From positions 1-34,273 of the forward strand of contig NKIK01000042.1 in NCBI GenBank assembly GCA_002256115.1: DNA of 34,273 bases. The letters are read 5' to 3'. The position numbers and the translations under genes are program-made. A model generated the notes under the pieces. The model was not told the origin of the DNA, made no database searches, and worked only from the letters and a program-made list of their open reading frames with translations. Origin of the DNA: Burkholderiales bacterium PBB3. GTDB taxonomy: Bacteria; Pseudomonadota; Gammaproteobacteria; Burkholderiales; Burkholderiaceae_C. This document shows positions 1-7,658 of this stretch, piece by piece (the stretch's first letter is position 1; each line of letters starts with the position of its first letter).

Positions 1-101
1 GCTTCTTCGTTGCATCGTCCATCGCTCGCTTGACCATGTCTCGTATCTCCAAACAACCCGTTCAGGATATAACGCATGAGATAGCGATTGGTTGTCATGA
101 A
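1..101. other. Left edge, no assignable gene
   Basis: No recognisable gene. On the minus strand a frame is open from an ATG at 98 to the window edge (32 codons, beginning MTTNRYLMRY). It starts only 3 nt after the stop of the RCC1-repeat gene. It could be the start of a downstream gene, but it has no clear ribosome binding site and I do not recognise the peptide. Confidence 0.25.
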
Positions 102-2249
102 TTATGAAAAGATCAATAAGCCCCAGCATTGCACCGCACCGTTGCGCAGCACGGCGCAGCTGTGTTCATCGCCTGCTGAGACCGAGATAGCGCTATCAAT
201 GCCGACAACCGGCACGGGGACGGTTCTATCGGTCGTAGTGCCGTTGCCCAATTGGCCACGGGTGTTACTGCCCCAGCACTGCACGCCACCACTACTTAGC
301 ACTGCACAACTGTGGATGCGGCTGACAGAAATTGCGGTGGCGTTGCTGATGCCAACCACCGTGGCCGGCCGTGGGCTACTGGTTTTAGTGCCGTTGCCCA
401 GTTGCCCGTAGCCGTTGCTCCCCCAGCACTGTACTGCACCAGAGCGAAGTACTGCGCAGCTGTATCCCACAGCCGAGGCCGCGACCGCGATTGCGTCACC
501 AATACCTGCCACCACCAAGGGGGTTGCGCTGCTGATAGTGGTGTCGTTGCCCAATTGACCGGAAGTGTTGTTTCCCCAACATTGCACCTCACCACTGCTG
601 ATTACGGCGCAACTGAAGTAGAAGCCTCCAGCGACTCCAATAGCGTTGCTGATGCCCGAAACCGTTACCGGGCTGCGGCTGCCGCCGTTGAGCCCGGGAA
701 CGCCCCAGCACTGCACGGCACCATTGCGAAGCACGGCACAAGTGTGCTCAACACCCACCGATACTGAGACGGCGGTGTCAAGGCCTGCAACTGTTACTGG
801 GCTGAAGCTGAGGTTGTAGGTGCCATCTCCCAACTGGCCGACATGGTTATATCCCCAGCACTGCACTGCGCCATTGGTCAGCCCGGCGCAGTTGTGGATG
901 CCACCACTCGTGACTGAAGTGGCCTGGGTGATGCCCGGTACAGTCACCAAGGGCGTGCTATTGCTAGCAGGGCTAGTACCGGGCAGAGTAAAGCGGTTAC
1001 TTCCCCAGCACTGCACCAAGCCACTGCTGAGTACAGCACAGCTAAAGCCATAGCTTGCAATGGCTGCAGTCGCGTTGCCAATGCCAGCCACAGTCTGTGG
1101 GGTCGTGTAGATGAGGTCGGTTGTGGTAGATCCGTTGCCCAATTGGCCATATTCGTTGTAGCCCCAGCATTGCACTGTGCCATTGCGCACTACCGCACAG
1201 TTATGGCTCTCGCCCGCCGAGACTGAGCTTGCATTGCTAATGCCAGAAACAGTCACTGGGGTGCTGCTGTTACTCGTGCTGGCATTGTGAAAACGATTGG
1301 CTATTTTGCCCCAGCACTGCACCGTACCATTGCTAACTAGCGCGCAGTGTCGGCCTGTACCCGCCGAAAGCGAGGTGGCATTAATGACGCCCGGCACCGT
1401 TACGGGAATACTGCTGCTGGTCGTTGAGCCATTGCCCAACTGGCCATTCGCGTTATCCCCCCAGCACTGCACAGCGCCGCTTTTCAGTGCAGCGCAACTG
1501 CTCTTATCGCTCACAGAGACCGACACGGCATTGCTGATACCCGCTACTGTCACTGGGCTGGTGCTACTGGTGCTGGAGCCATTGCCCAATTGGCCGGATG
1601 TATTGATACCCCAACACTGCACGACGCCGCTGCGCAGTACGGCGCAGCTGTGGCCATTGACCGCCGAATCATTGATAGCGCTGCTTGCCGAAACCGCAAT
1701 TGCGTCGCTGATGCCCGTTACGGTCACTGGGCTTTCGCTGTAGGGCCTGGTGCCGTTGCCAAGTTGGCCAGACCCGTTCTCCCCCCAGCACTGCACCGCG
1801 CCGGTGCTTAGTACGGCGCAGCCGTATCGGTAGCCTAGAGAGACCGCGACCGCATTGCTGATGCCAGGAAGCGCGGGAAGACGATTCAAAGAAATAAGGG
1901 CACCATCGCTCCTACCGTTTCCCCAACACTGCACAACGCCGCTCTGCAGAACTGCGCAACTGTAGTTGTAGCCGACAGACACCGAGGTGGCGTTGCTGAT
2001 GCCTGCAACCTTTACTGCGGAATAGCTGTTCGTAGTAGTGCCATCGCCAAGCTGGCCAGTGAAGTTATTGCCCCAGCACTGCACCGCGCCGCTGCTCAGC
2101 ACGGCGCAGCTGTGGTTGGTGCCCGCAGAGACCATGGGTGTGGCCGCCCAGACTTGCACACTCAGTAGTGACAGCAGAAGCGATAGCCCCACCATCTTCC
2201 AATGGTTGAAAGCTGAAAGGCTCGAAGTGTGGCGTGTGACGCAAAGCAT
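102..2249 (-). CDS. Secreted RCC1-repeat (beta-propeller) protein with 14 repeats
   Basis: The 715-aa protein has an N-terminal signal peptide (hydrophobic stretch about residues 19-35, ending VWAATP). The rest is 14 tandem repeats of about 50 residues, each carrying a CAVL..G.VQCWG strand, usually followed by N..GQLGNGT and a PVTV.GI.NA segment. This is the RCC1/BLIP-II type of beta-propeller repeat, and each repeat has a conserved Cys pair. RCC1 itself forms a seven-bladed propeller, so 14 repeats would fit two propellers; that is inference. The last repeat stops right after CWG, with the tail LLIFS, so the closing blade may be completed by N-terminal strands, or the gene may be cut short. 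The first ATG is chosen because a GGGAG ribosome binding site lies 5-6 nt upstream. The ligand is unknown; the protein is probably periplasmic, extracellular or surface-attached. Confidence 0.85.
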   Translation of the reverse strand: MLCVTRHTSSLSAFNHWKMVGLSLLLSLLSVQVWAATPMVSAGTNHSCAVLSSGAVQCWGNNFTGQLGDGTTTNSYSAVKVAGISNATSVSVGYNYSCAVLQSGVVQCWGNGRSDGALISLNRLPALPGISNAVAVSLGYRYGCAVLSTGAVQCWGENGSGQLGNGTRPYSESPVTVTGISDAIAVSASSAINDSAVNGHSCAVLRSGVVQCWGINTSGQLGNGSSTSSTSPVTVAGISNAVSVSVSDKSSCAALKSGAVQCWGDNANGQLGNGSTTSSSIPVTVPGVINATSLSAGTGRHCALVSNGTVQCWGKIANRFHNASTSNSSTPVTVSGISNASSVSAGESHNCAVVRNGTVQCWGYNEYGQLGNGSTTTDLIYTTPQTVAGIGNATAAIASYGFSCAVLSSGLVQCWGSNRFTLPGTSPASNSTPLVTVPGITQATSVTSGGIHNCAGLTNGAVQCWGYNHVGQLGDGTYNLSFSPVTVAGLDTAVSVSVGVEHTCAVLRNGAVQCWGVPGLNGGSRSPVTVSGISNAIGVAGGFYFSCAVISSGEVQCWGNNTSGQLGNDTTISSATPLVVAGIGDAIAVAASAVGYSCAVLRSGAVQCWGSNGYGQLGNGTKTSSPRPATVVGISNATAISVSRIHSCAVLSSGGVQCWGSNTRGQLGNGTTTDRTVPVPVVGIDSAISVSAGDEHSCAVLRNGAVQCWGLLIFS

Positions 2250-2278
2250 TTTTACTCCCTGACAATATGTGTTGCCGG

Positions 2279-2305
2279 ATTATCGCCACGCGAACGCCTG
2301 CTCAA
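2279..2305 (-). promoter_or_regulatory. Possible promoter of the RCC1-repeat gene
   Basis: On the minus strand a GATAAT -10 (2279-2284) lies 15 bp downstream of TTGAGC (2300-2305), about 30 bp before the start codon. The spacing is short for sigma-70, so this is only a candidate. Confidence 0.3.
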
Positions 2306-2388
2306 GCAGGGTGCCCTGAAAAGCCCCGCTAACTTACAAGAAGTTACGCACCTCCAATCAGTAGATCAGAAGGTCGTGCGGGCGCCCC

Positions 2389-4305
2389 CTAAAACAGCTG
2401 CGTAACCTGCACAGAATCTGCACTGCGCTGCACCTGCACCGCGTGCGAGCCGCTGTGCGCCAGGCGCAGCATTTTGGCGTTGCTGGGCAGTATGTCTGCC
2501 ACAAAGCCGCGCACTCCGCGCTTGGCGGCGTGCACTGCCATGCAGGCCTGCAGCGCGCTGCCCAGGCCGCAGCCTTGCCAGTTGGGGTGCACCATAAAAG
2601 CCGTGTCGGCCAGGTTGGTGGATGGGTTGATGAAATAACAGGCCTGTGCCACGACTTGCTCTTCTTCGCGCCCGCCGGTGGTGGCGATAAAGGCGACCTC
2701 GTCGTCGTAGTTCACATTGCACAGGCGCTGCACTTCGATATTGGACAAGCCCCGCACATGCCTAAAAAAGCGGGTGTACACGTCCTCTTCACTGAGCTGG
2801 TGAAACAGCTCGCGGATGCCCTGGGCATCGCTGCTTTGGGCCGGGCGCAGCAGTACATGGCGCTCGTCCTTCAGCGTAACCCGCACCTCTTCTTCTACGG
2901 GGTAGGCGCGCAAGTTGTGCAGGCTTTGGTCGGCTGCGATATAGCCCATGGCCTGCGCCTGGGCAAACAATTCGGGGCGAAACTTGGGGTGGGCCAACTC
3001 GATCAGCGCCGTAGCCCGCTGGCGTATGGATTTTCCAAACAAATAAGCAATGCCGTATTCGGTGACGACATAGTGCACATCCGTGCGGGCTATGGTGGCG
3101 GCCTCACCCGCCAGCAGGCTGGGCCGGATGCGCGAGGTCTGTCCATCGTCGGTGGTGGATGTCATGCAGATGATGGGCTTGCCGCCGGGTGAGCGCGAAG
3201 CACCCCGCAAAAATTCGCCCTGGTTGCCAATGCCGCCATAAAACTCACCGCCAAACTGGTCAATACACACCTGGCCAGTCAGGTCCACCGCAAAGGCCTG
3301 CGCTATCGACACCATCTTGGTTTGCGCCGAAATCGTGTTCGGGTCACAAATGCTATCAATAGGGCCAAACGCAAACAGCGGGTTTTGGTCGATATGGTCG
3401 TACAAGGCCTTAGTACCCAGCGCCAGGCTGGCCACAATTTTGAAGCGCTGCTGGCTCTTGCGCGCGCCGGTCAGGCTGCCTGCCTCTAGCAGCGGCAGTA
3501 TGGCGTCGGTGATCACATCGGAGTGCACACCCAGGTCTTTGCGGTCGGTCAGGTACTGCACCGCCTCGTGGGCCAGTTGCCCCAGGCCGATCTGCAGCGT
3601 GGAGCCATCGTCAATGATGCCGGCAATGTAGCGGGCAATGCGCTGCACGTCTTCCTCTTGGTTTGGCTGGCGGCTGATCTCAGTCACCGGGTACTGCACG
3701 GGGACGAGGTGCTGAATGCGGCTGATGTGCAGGGTGCTGTCGCCCATGCTGCGTGGCATGGCCGGGTTCACCTCGGCAATGGTGAGTTTGGCCCGGCCCA
3801 ATGCCGCCGGAATGATGTCGACGGACACCCCCAGGCTTACATAACCAAAAGCGTCGGGCAAAGACACTTGAATCAGCGCCACATCCACAGGGATGCGGCC
3901 CAGGGCCATCATCTCGGGCACGCGCGCCACCGACATGGGCACATAGTCCACCAGGCCCTGGCGCATGGGTTCGCGCATGTCGGTGCTGACAAAGAAGGTG
4001 CGGTGGCGGTAGGGCGGCCTGACCGGCGTTACGGTGCCAGCGGGGCTAGCCGGGTTGCTGGGCTTGGTGCCCGTAGGCGGGGTAAACGCCTTAATGGTCA
4101 GAAAGTGCAGCAGCTCCAAGTCCGCAGGTGGCGAGGCCAGGCCTTCTAGCGCGCGCAGCAGCGTGAGTGGCGACGCGCAACCCGAGCCCACAAACACATG
4201 GGCACCATTGCCGATGGCGCTGACCGCGACCTCGGCCGTGGTGATGCGGCCTGCAAAGGGTTTGAGCGCGGCGTGCAGGTCAGCGCTTCTGGAAAAAATG
4301 GACAT
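2389..4305 (-). CDS. Acetyl-CoA hydrolase/CoA-transferase fused to a GNAT acetyltransferase domain
   Basis: This 638-aa protein has two parts. Residues 1 to about 460 match the acetyl-CoA hydrolase/4-hydroxybutyrate CoA-transferase family: GSGCASPLTLL near the N terminus, an IGLGQLAHEAV segment, GGIGNQGEFLRG and the family signature VVTEYGIAYLFGKSIRQRA. From about residue 475 to the end is a GNAT fold with the acetyl-CoA loop NWQGCGLGSAL. CoA-transferases of this family move CoA between carboxylic acids through a glutamyl thioester. The fused GNAT may acetylate a protein or small molecule using acetyl-CoA; the substrate is unknown. A longer reading from 4398 is possible, but its first 31 residues are unlike the family, so I start at MSIFSRSADL (4305). 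That start lacks a strong ribosome binding site. The gene is divergent from the SDR gene, about 100 bp away. Confidence 0.85.
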   Translation of the reverse strand: MSIFSRSADLHAALKPFAGRITTAEVAVSAIGNGAHVFVGSGCASPLTLLRALEGLASPPADLELLHFLTIKAFTPPTGTKPSNPASPAGTVTPVRPPYRHRTFFVSTDMREPMRQGLVDYVPMSVARVPEMMALGRIPVDVALIQVSLPDAFGYVSLGVSVDIIPAALGRAKLTIAEVNPAMPRSMGDSTLHISRIQHLVPVQYPVTEISRQPNQEEDVQRIARYIAGIIDDGSTLQIGLGQLAHEAVQYLTDRKDLGVHSDVITDAILPLLEAGSLTGARKSQQRFKIVASLALGTKALYDHIDQNPLFAFGPIDSICDPNTISAQTKMVSIAQAFAVDLTGQVCIDQFGGEFYGGIGNQGEFLRGASRSPGGKPIICMTSTTDDGQTSRIRPSLLAGEAATIARTDVHYVVTEYGIAYLFGKSIRQRATALIELAHPKFRPELFAQAQAMGYIAADQSLHNLRAYPVEEEVRVTLKDERHVLLRPAQSSDAQGIRELFHQLSEEDVYTRFFRHVRGLSNIEVQRLCNVNYDDEVAFIATTGGREEEQVVAQACYFINPSTNLADTAFMVHPNWQGCGLGSALQACMAVHAAKRGVRGFVADILPSNAKMLRLAHSGSHAVQVQRSADSVQVTQLF

Positions 4306-4409
4306 GGCGGCGGCCCAAGGGTTGTGTCTGCATGGCAAGCGATGGCATCGCTTCGTCCGTATCATCAAGCACTTTGCCAGCGGCGGCAACACATTCACAG
4401 GGGTGCTTT

Positions 4410-5204
4410 ATGGATTTGGGATTGCAAGGCAAATGGGCTTTGGTATGTGGTGCCAGCAAGGGCCTGGGCCTGGGCTGCGCCACCGCGCTGGTGCAAGAGG
4501 GTGTCAACGTGTTGATGGTGGCGCGCGGGGCCGATGCCTTGCAGGCCGCTGCTACACAATTAATAGCTGGTCCCGCACTATCCACGGGCGCAACCGTGCT
4601 TTTCTGTGCCCAAGACATCACCACAGAGGCGAGCCGTGCAGCGGTATTTGCGCTGCGCGCCGAGTTTGACATTGTGGTCACCAACGCAGGCGGACCGCCC
4701 ACGGGCGACTTCAGAACCTGGGACCGCGAGGCCTGGCTGAAGGCGGTGGATGCCAACATGCTGACCCCTATCGAACTCATCAAGGCCACGGTAGATGGCA
4801 TGGCGGCGCGCGGCTTCGGGCGTATTGTCAACATCACCTCCAGCGCGGTGAAGGCACCGATCGATATTTTGGGTCTGTCCAACGGCGCGCGCAGTGGCCT
4901 GACGGGCTTTGTGGCCGGCGTAGCCCGCAGCGGGCTTGCCGCGCAAGGGGTAACGATCAACAACCTGCTGCCCGGTGCTTTTAATACTGACCGGCTCAAG
5001 GCTACCCTGCAAGGCGCGGCCATCAAGACCGGCGCGCCGCTGGAAGAAGTGCAAGACAAACGCCGCCAAGCCATACCCGCCAAACGCTTTGGCACACCGC
5101 AAGAGTTTGGTGCCATCTGCGCGTTTTTGTGTAGCGTGCAGGCGGGCTATATCACCGGGCAAAATGTGTTGGCCGATGGCGGGGCCTACGCGGGTACTTT
5201 TTAA
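4410..5204 (+). CDS. Atypical short-chain dehydrogenase/reductase lacking the catalytic Tyr-Lys pair
   Basis: The 264-aa Rossmann-fold SDR has the nucleotide-binding motif GASKGLGLG (residues 14-22), the NAGG motif (92-95), a Ser in NITSSAVKAP (144-145) and the NNLLPGAFNTDRL loop after the active site. The usual YxxxK, expected 13 residues after the active-site Ser, reads SNGAR (157-161), so Tyr is replaced by Ser and Lys by Arg. From memory, this is a recurring subfamily among proteobacterial FabG-like proteins, so it need not be a defect; its reaction is unknown. Residues about 48-65 are encoded by a copy of the family A repeat, which lengthens a variable loop before the AQDIT strand. The start at 4410 has AGGGG upstream and gives the normal SDR N terminus. 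Its TAA stop overlaps the stop of the convergent gene in a shared TTAA. Confidence 0.85.
   Translation: MDLGLQGKWALVCGASKGLGLGCATALVQEGVNVLMVARGADALQAAATQLIAGPALSTGATVLFCAQDITTEASRAAVFALRAEFDIVVTNAGGPPTGDFRTWDREAWLKAVDANMLTPIELIKATVDGMAARGFGRIVNITSSAVKAPIDILGLSNGARSGLTGFVAGVARSGLAAQGVTINNLLPGAFNTDRLKATLQGAAIKTGAPLEEVQDKRRQAIPAKRFGTPQEFGAICAFLCSVQAGYITGQNVLADGGAYAGTF
4551..4603 (+). repeat. Family A repeat, copy inside the SDR gene
   Basis: The core AGCTGGTCCCGCACTATCCA matches the intergenic copies at 9618, 13707, 15484 and 34090. The left end GCTACACAATTAA and the right end (a CACGG/CCGTG stem followed by TTTT) also correspond. It is read in frame as ATQLIAGPALSTGATVLF within the SDR protein. 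Confidence 0.8.
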
Positions 5205-5755
5205 GGGGGGCTGTTCAAGCGGTCGGCGGCCGTCAGCTTCAGCAGCACATCAAAATCCACCACACACAGGTCCCGCCCCTGCGCTTTGACCTGATCGTAG
5301 TAGGCCTGCGCGCCGTCGCTGTGGGCCAAAGTGTCTAAAGAAAACTTGGAATAGAACTCGGGGTTTTGCACCACTTTGAGACGCTCTGCCGTGGCGCTGA
5401 CGCGGTCTAGTTTGAAGACCGACAAGAATACCGCCAACAAGAAATAGGCCAGTGCGGTGACGACGGGTGAAGCCAAAGCAATGACGATGAAGAAGGTGGG
5501 TATCCGCTGGGGATCGCTCCAAGGGTTGGGTGACATTCTGAACATAGCCACCACCGCCACCAGCACGGCGGCAAAGGCCCACAAGTGCAGCGGTCGGATT
5601 TGGACCAGCCGCGTTGTCCAGTGTTGGCTGCAGCGGGCTTGCATGCTGCGCAAATCCTCTGGCGTAAGCGTGACCCACAGGTCTGGATCGGGATGTTGAA
5701 TGAAGGTTTCAAGCTCATCCATCGTGAGCTGGTGGACGCTGGGCGCTGTGGTCAT
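5201..5755 (-). CDS. Two-TM membrane protein of unknown function
   Basis: I do not recognise this 184-aa protein. The N-terminal ~55 residues are soluble and acidic, with a DELETFIQHPDPDLWVTLTP stretch. Two hydrophobic segments follow, at about residues 58-72 and 88-115, with a proline-rich loop between them. The C-terminal ~65 residues are soluble (KLDRVSATAERLKVVQNPEF and later DFDVLLKLTAADRL). This layout suggests an inner-membrane protein with both ends on the same side. The ATG at 5755 lacks a strong ribosome binding site. The gene converges on the SDR gene and their stop codons overlap. Confidence 0.65.
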   Translation of the reverse strand: MTTAPSVHQLTMDELETFIQHPDPDLWVTLTPEDLRSMQARCSQHWTTRLVQIRPLHLWAFAAVLVAVVAMFRMSPNPWSDPQRIPTFFIVIALASPVVTALAYFLLAVFLSVFKLDRVSATAERLKVVQNPEFYSKFSLDTLAHSDGAQAYYDQVKAQGRDLCVVDFDVLLKLTAADRLNSPP

Positions 5756-5870
5756 GGTGGTTTGGGGGGTGAGTCAGGTCGGCAGACAAACCCCCTTTTA
5801 ACGGCGAATCGGCCTACCGCGCGGTTAGCAGCGTTCCGCGCAGCACAAAGACTTCAAAACCGGAAAAATT

Positions 5871-6761
5871 TCACACCGAAGGCGCGCGCAATGTGCTGGC
5901 TTGCTGCCGCAGCGCCTCGGTGGTTTCACCCTTGCCATCAGGCTGCCAGCCCGGTGGCATCACGATATGGCCCACTGCCGCTTTCAGACTGCGGGCACGG
6001 GCTAGGTCTTTGCACAGCGCCCACCACTCCTGCATCTCCACCTTCAGCGGGTTGTAGCTGAGCTGGGGCTTCACCAGCCCGTAGCGAATAGACACATCCT
6101 CGCGCTCCGCGCGGTAGGTGCCAAACAAGCGGTCAAACAGCACCAGCACGCCACCATAGTTGGCATCCAGATATTCCAGATTGGCGGCATGGTGCACCCG
6201 GTGGGCGGATGGGGTGTTCAGCGCGTATTCCAGCCAGCCCAGCTTGGGAATCCAGGTGGCATGAATCCAAAATTGGTAGAGCAGGTTCAGCGCCAGCGAA
6301 GTCAGCACCACCTCAGTGCTAAACCCCAGCCACACCAGCGGCACAAAGAAGACTGCAGTGCCAATGAACTTGCCAAAAATACCAAAACGCAGGGCCGCCG
6401 CCAGCGTCAAATCATTCGGGGAGTGGTGCACCGCATGGTTGGCCCAAAACCAGCGCATGCGGTGGGATGCCCGGTGAAACCAGTAGTAGCAAAACTCTAG
6501 CCCCACAAACAGCACCACAAAAGCAAGGGCCGAGTTCAGGGGCATGGTGGCGATGCGGTGCTCCCACGCCCATGCAAACAAGGGCTCAGCCAGCGTCAGG
6601 GGCAGGGCAATGCTCACCGCAGTGCGTGCCACCAGGCTAAAAAATGAAACCCCCATCGCCCGCCAGTCGTAGCCATTTTTGCTGCGCGACAAAACCACGG
6701 CTTCCAGCAGCGAAGCCACCACCACAAAGATGAGGGCGTAGAGAAAAATGCGTCGTTCCAT
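5871..6761 (-). CDS. Sterol desaturase/fatty acid hydroxylase family protein
   Basis: This 296-aa membrane enzyme belongs to the integral-membrane di-iron hydroxylase superfamily. The histidine clusters that bind iron are visible: HRASH (residues 96-100), HAVHH (109-113), an isolated His at 167 and HRVHH (187-191). Hydrophobic segments lie at about 5-24, 38-60, 75-93 and 130-165. Members hydroxylate or desaturate lipids such as sterols, carotenoids or fatty acids using O2; the substrate here cannot be told. The longer frame starting at 7061 runs back over the divergent transglycosylase gene. The start at 6761 is preferred because an AGGAG lies 5-6 nt upstream and it gives the normal family length. 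The gene is divergent from the transglycosylase, 88 bp away. Confidence 0.88.
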   Translation of the reverse strand: MERRIFLYALIFVVVASLLEAVVLSRSKNGYDWRAMGVSFFSLVARTAVSIALPLTLAEPLFAWAWEHRIATMPLNSALAFVVLFVGLEFCYYWFHRASHRMRWFWANHAVHHSPNDLTLAAALRFGIFGKFIGTAVFFVPLVWLGFSTEVVLTSLALNLLYQFWIHATWIPKLGWLEYALNTPSAHRVHHAANLEYLDANYGGVLVLFDRLFGTYRAEREDVSIRYGLVKPQLSYNPLKVEMQEWWALCKDLARARSLKAAVGHIVMPPGWQPDGKGETTEALRQQASTLRAPSV

Positions 6762-6849
6762 AAGGCTCCTGGGGCACCGTGTATCTGCGCCCGTAAACTG
6801 AGCGTTAGATATTACGCCCAAGCCTGTATTTTCGCCCGACCGTAGACCG

Positions 6850-7542
6850 ATGTTCAAACCACTTTTGTCCCCTGCGCTGCGGGCTGCTACCCACTGTCTG
6901 GTGTTGGGCGGGTTGGCGCTGACTGCATGGCCCTCTGTGCAGGCGCAGCCCGCTAGCCCCGTCAAGCCTCCCGCCAGGCCGGAAGGCCCCAGTGGTGAAC
7001 CCAAAATCTTCAAATACCTCAAGGGTGGGTCCCCCACTTTTTCGGATGTGCCGCCCAGCAAAGGGGCTTATGTGGTGTACCAGCCGTCGTGCTTTGCTTG
7101 CAACCTGTACTCCAATATCGACTGGCACACCACACCCCTGCGCACCGACGAATATCGCGCCGAGATTGACTTGGCCGCGCGCCAATTTGACCTGGACCCG
7201 GCACTGGTGCTGGCCTTGATCCATGCGGAGTCCGGGTTTGACCCGCGTGCCCGCTCGCCCAAAGGCGCTATGGGCCTGATGCAGCTGATGCCCGGCACGG
7301 CCCGCATGCTCGGCGTGACCGATGCCTATGCGCCGGGCTCGAATATCCGAGGCGGCGCGAAATACCTGGCCGGGCTGCTCAAGCGGTTTAAGGGTGACAC
7401 GGCGCTGGCCGCCGCCGCATACAACGCTGGCCCCGAGGCCGTGCAGCGCTACGCCGGTGTGCCGCCGTTTGCAGAGACGCGGGTGTATGTGCAGCGCGTC
7501 AAAATTTTGCACCGGCGCTACGCAGACCACTTGCGTGGATAG
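6850..7542 (+). CDS. Lytic transglycosylase (SLT family 1)
   Basis: The 230-aa exported protein cleaves the glycan strands of peptidoglycan to give 1,6-anhydromuramyl ends. It has a signal peptide (about residues 1-32, ending VQAQ), a Pro-rich linker, a short PTFSDVPP segment like those of DUF4124 proteins, and an SLT domain from about residue 105. The catalytic Glu is E127 in HAESGFDPRA; the family motifs KGAMGLMQLMPGTA and AAAAYNAGPEAV follow. A CFAC pair (Cys81, Cys84) before the domain could form a disulfide. The two-component operon follows on the same strand after about 115 bp, but a regulatory repeat lies between, so separate transcription is likely. Confidence 0.9.
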   Translation: MFKPLLSPALRAATHCLVLGGLALTAWPSVQAQPASPVKPPARPEGPSGEPKIFKYLKGGSPTFSDVPPSKGAYVVYQPSCFACNLYSNIDWHTTPLRTDEYRAEIDLAARQFDLDPALVLALIHAESGFDPRARSPKGAMGLMQLMPGTARMLGVTDAYAPGSNIRGGAKYLAGLLKRFKGDTALAAAAYNAGPEAVQRYAGVPPFAETRVYVQRVKILHRRYADHLRG

Positions 7543-7580
7543 TTGTCGGGGGTCGGCCAATGGCCTGCGCGCGGGGCGGC

Positions 7581-7614
7581 TGTCGAATCGTCGCGCGGTT
7601 TGTCGATTCGTCGC
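7581..7614 (+). promoter_or_regulatory. Paired direct repeat, probable binding site of the LytTR regulator
   Basis: TGTCGAATCGTCGC (7581-7594) and TGTCGATTCGTCGC (7601-7614) match at 13 of 14 positions and start exactly 20 bp apart, so they lie on nearly the same face of the helix. LytTR-type regulators typically bind two direct repeats spaced about two helical turns apart. The pair lies 45 bp before the kinase start codon. A weak -10-like TACACT is at 7646-7651. Autoregulation by the downstream regulator is inferred. Confidence 0.55.
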
Positions 7615-7658
7615 CCTGGCCCCCGGCGGTGCTGCGCAGCCTGCCTACACTGCGGGCC

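Noticed and set aside
2443..3192. 249-codon plus-strand frame opposite the CoA-transferase fusion
   Set aside because: It lies entirely within a gene with clear family motifs and has no recognisable domain.
6762..7061. N-terminal extension of the hydroxylase to 7061
   Set aside because: It runs antisense through the signal-peptide region of the divergent transglycosylase and is not family-like; AGGAG supports 6761.
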